Under the pieces are notes generated by a model. The model was not told the DNA's origin and did not search any database. It saw only the letters and a list, made by a program, of their open reading frames with translations. Below, in pieces: positions 1-7,349 of a DNA stretch of 41,332 bases. This stretch comes from Cyanobium sp. Cruz CV13-4-11 (GTDB taxonomy: Bacteria; Cyanobacteriota; Cyanobacteriia; PCC-6307; Cyanobiaceae), in the NCBI RefSeq assembly GCF_024346055.1, contig NZ_JAGQCH010000026.1, positions 1 through 41,332 on the forward strand, written 5' to 3'. Every line of letters begins with the position of its first letter. Position 1 is the first letter of the stretch. The translations under genes were made by a program, and so were the position numbers.

Positions 1-268
1 ACAGCAGGTTGTAGTGGAGCTGCTCCAGCAGCAGCCTCTCGGATCGGATCCCGTAAAACGCCTGCAGCAGCGAGGCCAGCAGCAGTTGCTCCGGCGGAAC
101 CGATGGTCTTCCTTCCAAGGCATACAGACTGCAGAAGGTTGGATTGAGCCGATCAAGCGCCTGATCCGCCAGCTTGCGAATCCGCCTGAGCGGATGGCTG
201 CTCGGGATCCGATCCTCAATCGAGACGTAGGAGAACAAGGAGCCACTGCGCTCCTGTTGGCCTCGCAT
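1..268 (-). CDS. IS5-like transposase, N-terminal part (cut by window edge)
   Basis: On the minus strand an open frame runs from an ATG at 268 to the window edge, giving about 89 residues that begin MRGQQERSGSLFSYVSIEDR and include GRPSVPPEQLLLASLLQAFY and IRSERLLLEQL. This is the typical N-terminus (DUF772 region) of IS5/IS4-superfamily DDE transposases, which cut and move their own insertion sequence. The catalytic DDE part lies outside the window, so intactness cannot be judged. The start is chosen because the family usually begins with this MRG motif. The nearby sequence at 306-326 may be the terminal repeat of the element. I recognise the family from the protein pattern; the exact IS name is not known. 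Confidence 0.8.
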   Translation of the reverse strand, partial: MRGQQERSGSLFSYVSIEDRIPSSHPLRRIRKLADQALDRLNPTFCSLYALEGRPSVPPEQLLLASLLQAFYGIRSERLLLEQLHYNLL

Positions 269-305
269 CAACGAATGGGCAGTTGATCCATTCTCGCAGA
301 GGTGG

Positions 306-326
306 CCGGGTTTTTCAGCGAACTCT
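306..326 (-). repeat. Putative IS terminal inverted repeat
   Basis: Read on the minus strand this stretch is TTCGCTGAAAAACCC plus flanks. It lies about 40 bp upstream of the transposase start, where the left end of such an element is expected. A related sequence, CTTGCTGAGGAACCC, sits at 41211-41225 and matches 11 of 15 positions. The other end of the element is outside the window, so this is an inference. The rest of 269-424 shows nothing else recognisable. Confidence 0.35.
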
Positions 327-424
327 TATGGATTCCGTCTCTCATGGGCCCTGTGGCGTCAATGGAGCTCCCTCCCTCCCGTGGCAGGCAGTGGGCGAGT
401 CAGCCGAAATGGAGGTGAAGAAAT

Positions 425-499
425 ATGAACAGACCTGACCAAAGGAGGTGCAGTCCGCTATCAGAAAAAGAAGGGTTCGCTAGAGTCGTCTGCGCCTGA
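425..499 (+). CDS. Small leader ORF upstream of pentapeptide operon (24 aa)
   Basis: An ATG at 425 follows a strong ribosome-binding sequence GGAGGTGA (411-418) with a 6-nt spacer, and encodes a 24-residue basic peptide (MNRPDQRRCSPLSEKEG...) ending in TGA. It is not similar to anything I recognise. It ends 7 nt before a second tiny ORF whose stop overlaps the start of the large membrane protein gene, so it may act as a translated leader rather than as a functional peptide. Its reality rests on the ribosome-binding site alone. Confidence 0.3.
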   Translation: MNRPDQRRCSPLSEKEGFARVVCA

Positions 500-506
500 G
501 GGTGCC

Positions 507-554
507 ATGACAAAGCCAGAGATCCGGAGCAACAGTGGAAGTGGAATCACATGA
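507..554 (+). CDS. Tiny ORF overlapping the start of the pentapeptide gene (15 aa)
   Basis: ATG 507 follows a GAGGG motif and encodes 15 residues (MTKPEIRSNSGSGIT). Its TGA stop (552-554) overlaps the ATG of the next gene (551-553) as ATGA. This is the classic arrangement for translational coupling, and it compensates for the weak ribosome-binding sequence directly in front of 551. The function of the peptide, if any, is unknown. Confidence 0.25.
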   Translation: MTKPEIRSNSGSGIT

Positions 555-3244
555 TGTCTTCCTTGACCGGAATCTCACAGGCTCTGACCCTTTGGACAGG
601 TCGCCGCCCAGGTTCCTGGCGGCTGCTCTGCCTGGAAGGGATCGTGCTTATGGGCGGCGCTCTCGGCCCCTTGCTGATCGCCAATCTGATGATCGCAGAC
701 TCGGGCGCCTTGAGCGTGCAGGTTGCCCGCGTGACATACGAGTTCCTGGTCCTCGGTCTGCTGGTGCTGTTTTGGTGCGGCTGGTGTGAGGGGGGGTATC
801 GGCTGGGTCGACAGCTGGGCAACTTCGCGAAGGTGCCCTGGAATCGTCGTCTGACCCTGGAACTCTGGACCGGTGTCCTCTTCAGCCTGCTTCTCAGCAT
901 TCTGACCTCCCTGAGCACCCTTCTCCCCCTGGTGGCCGTATTCCTCCTGTTCGGGGGGATCGAGTCCCTGAAGGCCTCGGGGTCGGGCCGGACGCTGTTC
1001 GCTTCCGTGTTGCGGGGGTTCCGTGAGAGTTTTCGCACTGTCAGTCTCGCTACACTCAGTCTTCTGACCCTGCTGGCGGTACCGGGCTTGCTCCTCTACC
1101 TGATCAGCCTGGTTCTGAGAATCCTCCAGATCAGCTTCCGGGATCTTCTTCTAAAGCCCAGCGGGGGCATTGAAAAGGTTGCCCTTGGAATATTCATTCT
1201 CCTGCTCGGGCTGCTTGGAGCCGGGCTTTTTTTCATGGCCAGGATGGATCTGGCTATGACCTACCTGAGAATCCAGCACATCCAAGTTTTGGACCCTTTC
1301 CCGCAGCTGGATAAGATGTTTATTCGTGTACGACAGTTCGGTCGAGTTGTGTTTGTGGTGGCTCTTTTGATCCTTTTCCTCTTTGGCCTGTACGAACTGA
1401 TCACCTCTGAGCTCTTCAGTCGAAACTTCTTCTACATGACACTTGAGGTGAGTGTTGGAGTTGTCAATAGTTTTGTGCAAAGCATTATTGATCTGCTGAC
1501 TAAGTTCGCTTTCATCTTCGTCATTTTAACGCTGATCGTGGGTCTTTGCGTCCTACTCGTCAACCTGGCAAAAGGAAACGAAAATGGAAACATAGGTCGT
1601 TCTCTTTCCCTCCTAGGAGGCCGGATACAACGTTTTCGCGAGTTTGTCAACGAGCAGGTCCGGATCCCTGGCCTGGCTATCCAGGTGACAACTCTCCTCA
1701 GTGCGGTTAGCCTCATTGCCACGCAGACCTATAGCAGAATAGTGGAGTCTCAGGCCCTTCGTATCGAGCAGCAGAGACGACAGGATCAACAGGTGAAGCT
1801 CCAACAGCAGCGGCAGCAGAGTTATGGCGACGGCGCCGATGATCAGATCAGCCGTTTCCAGCAGAACCTACAGACCCTGGTGAGCAAGGATCGAAGTGAT
1901 CGCGGTTGGCTTGATCTTGACCGCCGTGGCCAGGTAGCTTCCCTCACCCGGGATCTGACGCGCCAACTTAAGTATCCTGAAGGCAATTCAGATGGCATGC
2001 GGCGCGCCAGGGTTTTAAGATACCTCTACGATTCTCGCTTCTTGATTCAGAATGAATCCGTAGTAAATGGGTCTAAACCAACCTGCCAAGACGCTCTTTC
2101 TGAGATAATCTCTGAGTTAACAAAGCAAAACAAGTCGCCCAGAACTCTTGAAACGCTTAGCCAGTACGAGCTTGACAACAGGTTGATCGGTTACTTACGA
2201 GCCAACCCGAAATGCGATCTGGCGAGGCTCGTTCCCAAAGGAATAGATTTTTCTGAAGCTCGCTTAGAAAAGGCCTTCCTCAGAAAAGTCAAGCTCCCAT
2301 TCATCAACCTTGAAGGTGCTGATCTGAGGAACGCAGAGCTTAGCGGAGCCGACCTCCGCTTTGCTCATCTGAAAGATGCCAATCTTAGCGGAGCAGATCT
2401 GAAAGGCGCACGGCTAGATTTCTCTAATCTAGCCAACGCCCAGCTAAGTGACGCGAAGTTGAACGGTGCCACCTTTAACGGGGCTATTTCATTCTATTCA
2501 ACTCGCGACGGCGATAGCAATCTCCCTGGCAGTCTTTCTTGGCAATTGACAAGGCAAAAACCAGAACCATTTGTAAAACAACCACCACTCCTCTGGTGTC
2601 CCCTCGAACCACGCAATAATGACCCCGAAGGCTCGACGGGAACCGAAGGCTTTTCACCAGATTCCGCCCGAATTGCCCAGGCTGGTGCCAAATGCAGCAA
2701 TCGTTCTTACTCCGGGTACAAGCGTCGCAGCGATCTGATCCGCAATCGAAACTGGGCCAACGGTAATTTCAAGGGTACGACCATCAAGAACTTCCGCTTG
2801 AATAATATCGATTTCGCCAATGCCGATCTAAGTGGTGCCGTCTTCAAGTACGTACAACTTAATAATGTTGACTTTATAGGGGCAAAACTTGATGGAGCTC
2901 GCTTCGAGGACTGTGTGCTCAACAATGTCGACTTCACCGGCGCCAGCATCCCCCGAATGGTGTTTAAGGGCAGCTCTGTGGAGCGTCTTACGTTCCGGGG
3001 TTCACAGTATGTTTTGCCCATCGAACTGGGCGACTATGCCGATGACTTGCTTCTGCTGAGCGGCCGCAACATGGACCTCAGCCCATCCAGCAACCAGAGT
3101 CCCCCATCGCGGCTCGCGCAGAAGCTGCTGCTGCCGTTGCTGCTGGCTCCGTTTCCCCTCCGCCCCAGCCGTGTGCTCATCTGGCTGGTTCCCTACAGCC
3201 CAGAACTTTTGTTCGCCAGTGAGGATCGTCAGTCGAATCCATGA
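551..3244 (+). CDS. Polytopic membrane protein with C-terminal pentapeptide repeats
   Basis: 897 residues. The first about 390 residues hold seven or eight hydrophobic segments (for example near 24-46, 62-80, 104-137, 162-188, 210-232, 264-286, 312-338). A glutamine/arginine-rich coiled-coil-like stretch and a soluble linker follow. Two blocks of pentapeptide repeats (A(D/N)LXX) come next: one with GADLRNAELSGADLRFAHL and a second with FANADLSGAVF and FIGAKLDGARF. Pentapeptide repeats form a right-handed beta helix, used in cyanobacteria mostly for protein binding; the function here is unknown. ATG 551 is followed directly by a second ATG. The stop overlaps the next gene's ATG (ATGA at 3241-3244), so the two genes are coupled. 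Base composition is less GC-rich than the backbone, which suggests transfer. Confidence 0.85.
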   Translation: MMSSLTGISQALTLWTGRRPGSWRLLCLEGIVLMGGALGPLLIANLMIADSGALSVQVARVTYEFLVLGLLVLFWCGWCEGGYRLGRQLGNFAKVPWNRRLTLELWTGVLFSLLLSILTSLSTLLPLVAVFLLFGGIESLKASGSGRTLFASVLRGFRESFRTVSLATLSLLTLLAVPGLLLYLISLVLRILQISFRDLLLKPSGGIEKVALGIFILLLGLLGAGLFFMARMDLAMTYLRIQHIQVLDPFPQLDKMFIRVRQFGRVVFVVALLILFLFGLYELITSELFSRNFFYMTLEVSVGVVNSFVQSIIDLLTKFAFIFVILTLIVGLCVLLVNLAKGNENGNIGRSLSLLGGRIQRFREFVNEQVRIPGLAIQVTTLLSAVSLIATQTYSRIVESQALRIEQQRRQDQQVKLQQQRQQSYGDGADDQISRFQQNLQTLVSKDRSDRGWLDLDRRGQVASLTRDLTRQLKYPEGNSDGMRRARVLRYLYDSRFLIQNESVVNGSKPTCQDALSEIISELTKQNKSPRTLETLSQYELDNRLIGYLRANPKCDLARLVPKGIDFSEARLEKAFLRKVKLPFINLEGADLRNAELSGADLRFAHLKDANLSGADLKGARLDFSNLANAQLSDAKLNGATFNGAISFYSTRDGDSNLPGSLSWQLTRQKPEPFVKQPPLLWCPLEPRNNDPEGSTGTEGFSPDSARIAQAGAKCSNRSYSGYKRRSDLIRNRNWANGNFKGTTIKNFRLNNIDFANADLSGAVFKYVQLNNVDFIGAKLDGARFEDCVLNNVDFTGASIPRMVFKGSSVERLTFRGSQYVLPIELGDYADDLLLLSGRNMDLSPSSNQSPPSRLAQKLLLPLLLAPFPLRPSRVLIWLVPYSPELLFASEDRQSNP

Positions 3245-3275
3245 CTATCGATCCCGATCCTGATACCGATCTCGT

Positions 3276-3286
3276 CCCCCCCCCCC
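3276..3286 (+). repeat. Homopolymer tract of 11 C near a start codon
   Basis: Eleven consecutive C lie 33 nt after the A of the ATG at 3241. That ATG overlaps the previous stop as ATGA and is the natural start of the second pentapeptide gene. With 11 C, translation from 3241 ends after 39 codons at TAA 3358-3360. With 12 (or 9) C it joins the long downstream frame. Such tracts slip during replication and act as on/off switches in known contingency loci. A sequencing or assembly error is the main alternative. Confidence 0.8.
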
Positions 3287-3290
3287 GCGC

Positions 3291-4676
3291 GTGCCAGCCT
3301 CCAGTGTTGATTCGGTGCTGGGGCGCTTATCGCTGCCTCTGGGGGTGGGGGTCCTCGTAATCCTCGGATGCATCAACGGCATCGGTGCCTGGCCGGCCTT
3401 CCGTCAGCAGGACACCAGTGTTCTCCATTGGATCCTGGCCAGCAATTCAGAGGCCCTGAGAGGTATCAGCCATGAAGAGAAGTCCGAAGGCTCTGATCCA
3501 CTTAAAGATCTGATGAAATCTCTTAAGGGCTATCTGACCCTGGAGAACATGAACCTCTCGGGCCTTAATCTGTCCTCTTCCGATCTTGGTGACATGAGCA
3601 TTGAGAATGTTAACTTTTCAGGTGCACGACTAGTCAGTGCTGATTTCAGCTGTTCTGATCTCACCAATGTCAATTTTGGTGGCGCCAAGCTGATGCATGC
3701 CAAGTTCGACTACAGTGACTGCAAGGATCACATCTCAACTAGGAGGCCTCATTGCAGCAAGATAGATCGGGACGAAGTCAATTACGCGAAATCACCCTTC
3801 GGCTGGCCGAAGAAGATCACTTGCCTGGAGGGACGCTTCGTCGGGGCCGACTTCTCTGACGCCCAGATCCGTGGTGATAAGGGTCGTCGTTTTCTGAGTG
3901 ACGACAAGCATTATTGTAGTCAACTTCTGGTTTTGGTCGGCGACATGAGCGGAGCCAGCTTCAAGAATGCGATGTTCACCTGCGTGGCTTTGATTCATAG
4001 GCCGGCGTCTGCAACCCCTGTTTCCCTTGCGTTTCCAACGTTGCTTCAACTCCAGCGTTGGCTTCCCTGGCTCACCAATTCTGGCGAACCGTCCAAGAAT
4101 CAGCCGGATAACAAGATGGGGAAAGTGAATGATCAATTTGTGACTTTCAATGGCATCAGATTCGAGGAGGCTCGTCTAGACCGGGTAGCTCTGCTCAAAG
4201 GCCCGTTCAGGTTCAGTCAATTCGAACGCACTAAACTGATGGGGCTGTTCGTGAACATCAACCCTGACAAGGTCGATCTTGACTATTCCAGGTTCAACGA
4301 GGTCCAATGCGAGGCGCCACGCAGCCAAGCATTTTCTGAGTCTCCAGCTAAACCGATTACGTATTGGCCTTGTCTGTTGGTGAAGCAGGACAAACGTAAC
4401 GGTACCCGGGCCCTGCGCCTCAACTTTCTCTGGAGCACGCTTGTAACTAATCTAAAGCCATCCGACAAAGATAAGTTCCTCTGCACTCCCAATAAGGATC
4501 TCCCTGCAAGGATCGAGGACAAGTGGATAGAAATCGCCAGCTACTGGCTGTCACCGACAGGTTGGCCGACCGCCGATCGCGAACAATTAAATTGTCCTGT
4601 CGATTCTAAAGAAGCTAAAGAGCCTGAACCGCTTCAACAGTCTCACGTGCTGTCACCGAGAAAAACGGTGAAGTGA
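3291..4676 (+). CDS. Membrane-anchored pentapeptide-repeat protein (start region out of frame)
   Basis: The open frame from GTG 3291 gives 461 residues: one transmembrane segment near residues 15-35 (LPLGVGVLVILGCING), then pentapeptide-like repeats (NMNLSGLNLSSSDLGDMS, NVNFSGARLVSADFS, NVNFGGAKLMHAKF) and further scattered repeats interrupted by unique stretches. GTG 3291 has no ribosome-binding sequence. The plausible start is ATG 3241, which overlaps the upstream stop, but the 11-C tract puts it out of frame by one base. As drawn, the gene is therefore either switched off by slippage, translated weakly from 3291, or damaged by a sequence error. It forms a two-gene operon with the upstream pentapeptide membrane protein and probably works with it. 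Function unknown. Confidence 0.75.
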   Translation: MPASSVDSVLGRLSLPLGVGVLVILGCINGIGAWPAFRQQDTSVLHWILASNSEALRGISHEEKSEGSDPLKDLMKSLKGYLTLENMNLSGLNLSSSDLGDMSIENVNFSGARLVSADFSCSDLTNVNFGGAKLMHAKFDYSDCKDHISTRRPHCSKIDRDEVNYAKSPFGWPKKITCLEGRFVGADFSDAQIRGDKGRRFLSDDKHYCSQLLVLVGDMSGASFKNAMFTCVALIHRPASATPVSLAFPTLLQLQRWLPWLTNSGEPSKNQPDNKMGKVNDQFVTFNGIRFEEARLDRVALLKGPFRFSQFERTKLMGLFVNINPDKVDLDYSRFNEVQCEAPRSQAFSESPAKPITYWPCLLVKQDKRNGTRALRLNFLWSTLVTNLKPSDKDKFLCTPNKDLPARIEDKWIEIASYWLSPTGWPTADREQLNCPVDSKEAKEPEPLQQSHVLSPRKTVK

Positions 4677-4794
4677 GGCCTCAAGTTTCAGAACCTCCTG
4701 TAGAGCATCCCATCTGGCTCTGCCTTCAGTTGCTTACATGCCCAGCAGTGCCGCCAAAAACCTTTCCTGAGCCCCCTGGAAATGCTGACAGCAT

Positions 4795-4817
4795 GGGTCT
4801 TGGTCGGAATAAGACCC
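4795..4817 (+). terminator. Hairpin after the pentapeptide operon
   Basis: GGGTCTT (4795-4801) pairs perfectly with AAGACCC (4811-4817) around a 9-nt loop. No T-run follows, so if it ends transcription it is not a textbook intrinsic terminator. Nothing else recognisable lies in 4677-4845 before the first attC site. Confidence 0.4.
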
Positions 4818-4845
4818 CCCATGCCCAACACTCAAGTCTCGGTGC

Positions 4846-4930
4846 GCCTAACAGCAACATGCAAACGACAGGTGCGTACGCTACTTTCCGTGCCCGATAC
4901 AATGCTCGCTTCTGATGTTGAGCGTTAGGC
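4846..4930 (+). other. attC recombination site 1 (85 bp)
   Basis: The left box GCCTAAC (4846-4852) is complementary to the right box GTTAGGC (4924-4930). Inside, CAACAT-G-CA on the left pairs with TGATGTTG on the right, leaving the G unpaired as the extrahelical base that marks attC polarity. The predicted cut lies between 4924 and 4925. It has the same length and layout as sites 2 and 4. Confidence 0.85.
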
Positions 4931-5146
4931 CACGCACCCCCCACTTCTAGCTACCGTTTGCATCGAGCCCCTCTATCCTCCCACTACGTTTACGATTGCC
5001 GGGCAATCAAACCTGATCCGGCTAATATTTTGGCCTCACGAGTTTCTTTACCAGCCTGTGAGCACAAGCGTTTATGCCCCCCAAAGCCTATTCTAACTTC
5101 GAAAGAGTAAACCAAGCCAAAGCCAAAAGGGAATTGGGCCTCAATT

Positions 5147-6121
5147 ATGAATTTACGCAGACTACAGCTTCCTAGTGTGACTCCAGACGGGACGCCTCCC
5201 GATTCCTTAAAATGGAATACCGTTTCTGAATACAATCCCATATTCTGGGAGCTGAACTATCATGCAGGCCGATACTTACGCGATACTCCAGTTGATGAGC
5301 TTAAAAACCGGTACAACAGTATTTTGCGGAACATCCTGTCACTAGTATCAGATGAAGGGGCAGCGAAGCCAATAACTTGGATTGACAGTTCTTGGTATTG
5401 GTTTAAAAAGGAGCATCAGACACGGTTGGAATTTGAGATCAGATCAGAGATGTTACCTTGCGAACCTCCTTGGAACATCCATTTCAATAAAACATACCAT
5501 GATGCTCCATTGCGGCCAAAGCATTTCAATTCGGGCGACGTATTGTTTCGCTATCACAAATTGAAATATCTCAATCAGGTATTAAGAGATGGTCAGCTTC
5601 GCTTGGGGCAAGCCTCGTCTTATGAATTCATAGAAAATGATGAAGCTCGCCAAGACGTCGAAACCAGCAAAGATACACTGCACGGAAGCTCATCTGTACG
5701 AATAACCACAGAATCGGGGGAGGAGGTCCCAGTAATTGGTGTTCTTAGAAAGACTGTGTCCTTGCCGAACTACTATCTCCTCAGTCTTTCGGGAGACTGG
5801 GATAGAGATCTCTTCGATGACTTTCAGGCTGACACATGCCTGGTCGTCAGAGATGCCAATAGCTTTATTGAACGAGTGAAACTATCGACCCAGATTCAGC
5901 TTCCAGGCTGGGAATGCTTTTTTGTACCGGTTCATTATTACGATCCTTACAATCATAGCTCGAATCATCCCATTGACCCAGCGATGTCTAAAGACTTTCG
6001 CTTTGCATATCAACGGGAGTTACGGTTGATATGGTTGCCTTCGGCTACGGCCGAATTAAAACCATTCCACTTTATTGAGATCGGCAATATAGAGGATATA
6101 GCATTCCTCTGTTCTAAGTAA
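5147..6121 (+). CDS. Cassette protein, DUF2971-like, function unknown
   Basis: 324 residues from ATG 5147, the only complete forward gene in the first cassette. The middle and C-terminal parts (FRYHKLKYLNQVLRDGQLRL, a YYLLSLSGDWDRDLF region, and FAYQRELRLIWLP near the end) resemble the DUF2971 pattern: a 'residue appears if fed as small spot' N-terminal motif, a central strand with S-L, and a conserved basic E-x-R-L near the C-terminus. That family is common in mobile and defence-linked contexts and has no firmly assigned activity. No signal peptide or membrane segment is seen. The gene is clearly richer in A/T than the flanking chromosome, fitting recent acquisition. The similarity is weak and from memory, so the family assignment is tentative; the coding status is more secure. 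Confidence 0.7.
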   Translation: MNLRRLQLPSVTPDGTPPDSLKWNTVSEYNPIFWELNYHAGRYLRDTPVDELKNRYNSILRNILSLVSDEGAAKPITWIDSSWYWFKKEHQTRLEFEIRSEMLPCEPPWNIHFNKTYHDAPLRPKHFNSGDVLFRYHKLKYLNQVLRDGQLRLGQASSYEFIENDEARQDVETSKDTLHGSSSVRITTESGEEVPVIGVLRKTVSLPNYYLLSLSGDWDRDLFDDFQADTCLVVRDANSFIERVKLSTQIQLPGWECFFVPVHYYDPYNHSSNHPIDPAMSKDFRFAYQRELRLIWLPSATAELKPFHFIEIGNIEDIAFLCSK

Positions 6122-6844
6122 CCACTTGGAAGGCACGGGGAAAGAACCAGCCTTCTCAAGAGATAATTGCCTCGTGATCGAAATCATAGGCGGGGCATAT
6201 TGATTGCAAGTCGATCGGTTGCGGTGCCGACGACGCGCAATCCATATCTGAAATGCGCACTATTTCCGAAAAGTCTTTGCCTGAAATGGAGAATATATTT
6301 CCTTGCCTGTCTCTGCTCTGCTGAGTTTGCGTGCATTTTTAATTATCAGCAAGGGTAATTGAGCCCAGCGAAAACTACGTAGACAGCCGATCTAGCTTTT
6401 ATCACCATGCAAAGAACCACATGTACTGGGTGCAAGCGCTCAGGGAGTATGCCGCGGTGCTGTTCAACGTATTGGGGAACGCCAGACCGGCGGTAAAGCT
6501 GGAGGCAAGTGCCAACTGCATAGAGCCCTTGAAGCGAAGGGTCTTCCCAAGATCGAAAGTCACCATATCACCGTCGTCCTGAGTAGGGCTGTACAGAGCT
6601 TAAGGATGCGACCCGAGACGGCAATCTATTCGGTAGCGGCAAGCCGGGAAAGTTTGGAGCGGATGGATCCTATCGTCGAGTACCACTTTATCGTCGTTCC
6701 AAGGATGTTGGATGTGGCTCAGCATCTTACGAGAGCGGGGCCTCCAGCAGGAGATGATTTGAGCTGATCTCAGCAAGGCCGCTTTGCAGCAGCGCGGACA
6801 ATGATTACTTCCGGTGCTCTTGCTAAAACAATGATAGCTGTGGA
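6122..6844. other. Gene-poor stretch in cassette 1, possible decayed reverse ORF
   Basis: About 720 nt without a convincing forward gene. On the minus strand one frame is open from inside attC2 (ATG 6893) to a TAA at 6600-6602. The same frame continues to TGA 6402-6404, giving a downstream piece that reads MVTFDLGKTLRFKGSMQLAL from ATG 6566. The two pieces could be one gene broken by a stop codon, or chance. I recognise no family in either part and no degenerate attC within the stretch. Confidence 0.3.
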
Positions 6845-6929
6845 GCCTAACATCAAGATACAGAAGACGGGAGCAGGGGGTGGTCACTATCATCGAGGCC
6901 CCTGCCCGCTTCTGATCTTGGCGTTAGGC
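6845..6929 (+). other. attC recombination site 2 (85 bp)
   Basis: Boxes GCCTAAC (6845-6851) and GTTAGGC (6923-6929). The arms CAAGAT-A-CAGAAG and CTTCTGATCTTG pair perfectly except for one extra A, and GGGAGCAGGGG pairs with CCCCTGCCC further in. This is the best-preserved hairpin of the four. The predicted cut lies between 6923 and 6924. The left arm is almost identical to that of site 4. Confidence 0.9.
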
Positions 6930-7231
6930 GGACGTTTGAAGAGCGATGGGTGATAGCCAAGGGTGGCTAGAATCTGCTGACCGGCAGAAACTTCTACCGG
7001 ATTGTGTATCTTTGTGTACAGGTGGTTGTCTGACCCGTGAACCACGGCTAGAAAAAAGTACGCACCTAGCCAAAACCTATGCAGCATCTTAGTGCATCTT
7101 AGTTTTGATGCTGCTCATCAGCAGCGGTCACTGTGGTTCGCGGATGAGTCAGGCCACTGCGGTGTGGTTCTCGGAACCGCCCAATGACTAGTTTGGCGAC
7201 TTTTGGCTTTGCGGCAAAAGGAGGTGTGTCT

Positions 7232-7240
7232 ATGAGATAA
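7232..7240 (+). other. Two-codon minigene ATG-AGA-TAA with strong ribosome-binding site
   Basis: AAGGAGGT (7218-7225) stands 6 nt before ATG AGA TAA. The ribosome-binding site is near-perfect, yet the reading frame encodes only Met-Arg. Minigenes of this type (for example the lambda bar regions) can stall ribosomes or drain peptidyl-tRNA. Whether this one is translated is unknown; it could also be a decayed gene start. Confidence 0.35.
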
Positions 7241-7296
7241 CTTGCAATTTTAAAAGAAGAAAAGATTTATTTTGTGCTGGTGGATGACCTTCCCGG

Positions 7297-7326
7297 AAGT
7301 AGAAATCGCCAGTCAAACTTCTACTT
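7297..7326 (+). promoter_or_regulatory. Hairpin just upstream of the protease ribosome-binding site
   Basis: AAGTAGAA (7297-7304) and TTCTACTT (7319-7326) are perfect inverted repeats around a 14-nt loop. They end 11 nt before the AGGAGA ribosome-binding sequence of the protease gene. The position suits a translational control element or an operator, but the sequence does not decide which. Confidence 0.4.
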
Positions 7327-7349
7327 AACAACCACATAGGAGATTGATC

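Larger units (their letters stand above)
6930..7349 (+). promoter_or_regulatory. Long leader of the protease cassette
   Basis: About 420 nt precede the protease gene, far more than usual between a cassette boundary and its gene. It contains a perfect tandem repeat of GCATCTTAGT (7084-7093, 7094-7103), a small hairpin GCTGCT-CATC-AGCAGC just downstream, a GGTTC-TCG-GAACC palindrome near 7163, a two-codon minigene with an ideal ribosome-binding site (7232-7240), and a hairpin at 7297-7326. I see no clear sigma-70 promoter. The structure density suggests post-transcriptional control, which is inference. Confidence 0.4.

Noticed and set aside
441-448. Strong ribosome-binding-like AAAGGAGG
   Set aside because: No start codon follows at a usable distance; it lies inside the 24-codon leader ORF.
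4673-4915. Open frame of 80 codons after the pentapeptide operon
   Set aside because: It overlaps the preceding stop region and runs through attC1; the composition is not protein-like and there is no ribosome-binding site.
6167-6358. 63-codon forward frame in cassette 1
   Set aside because: No recognisable motif, no good ribosome-binding site, and a composition like the surrounding non-coding DNA.
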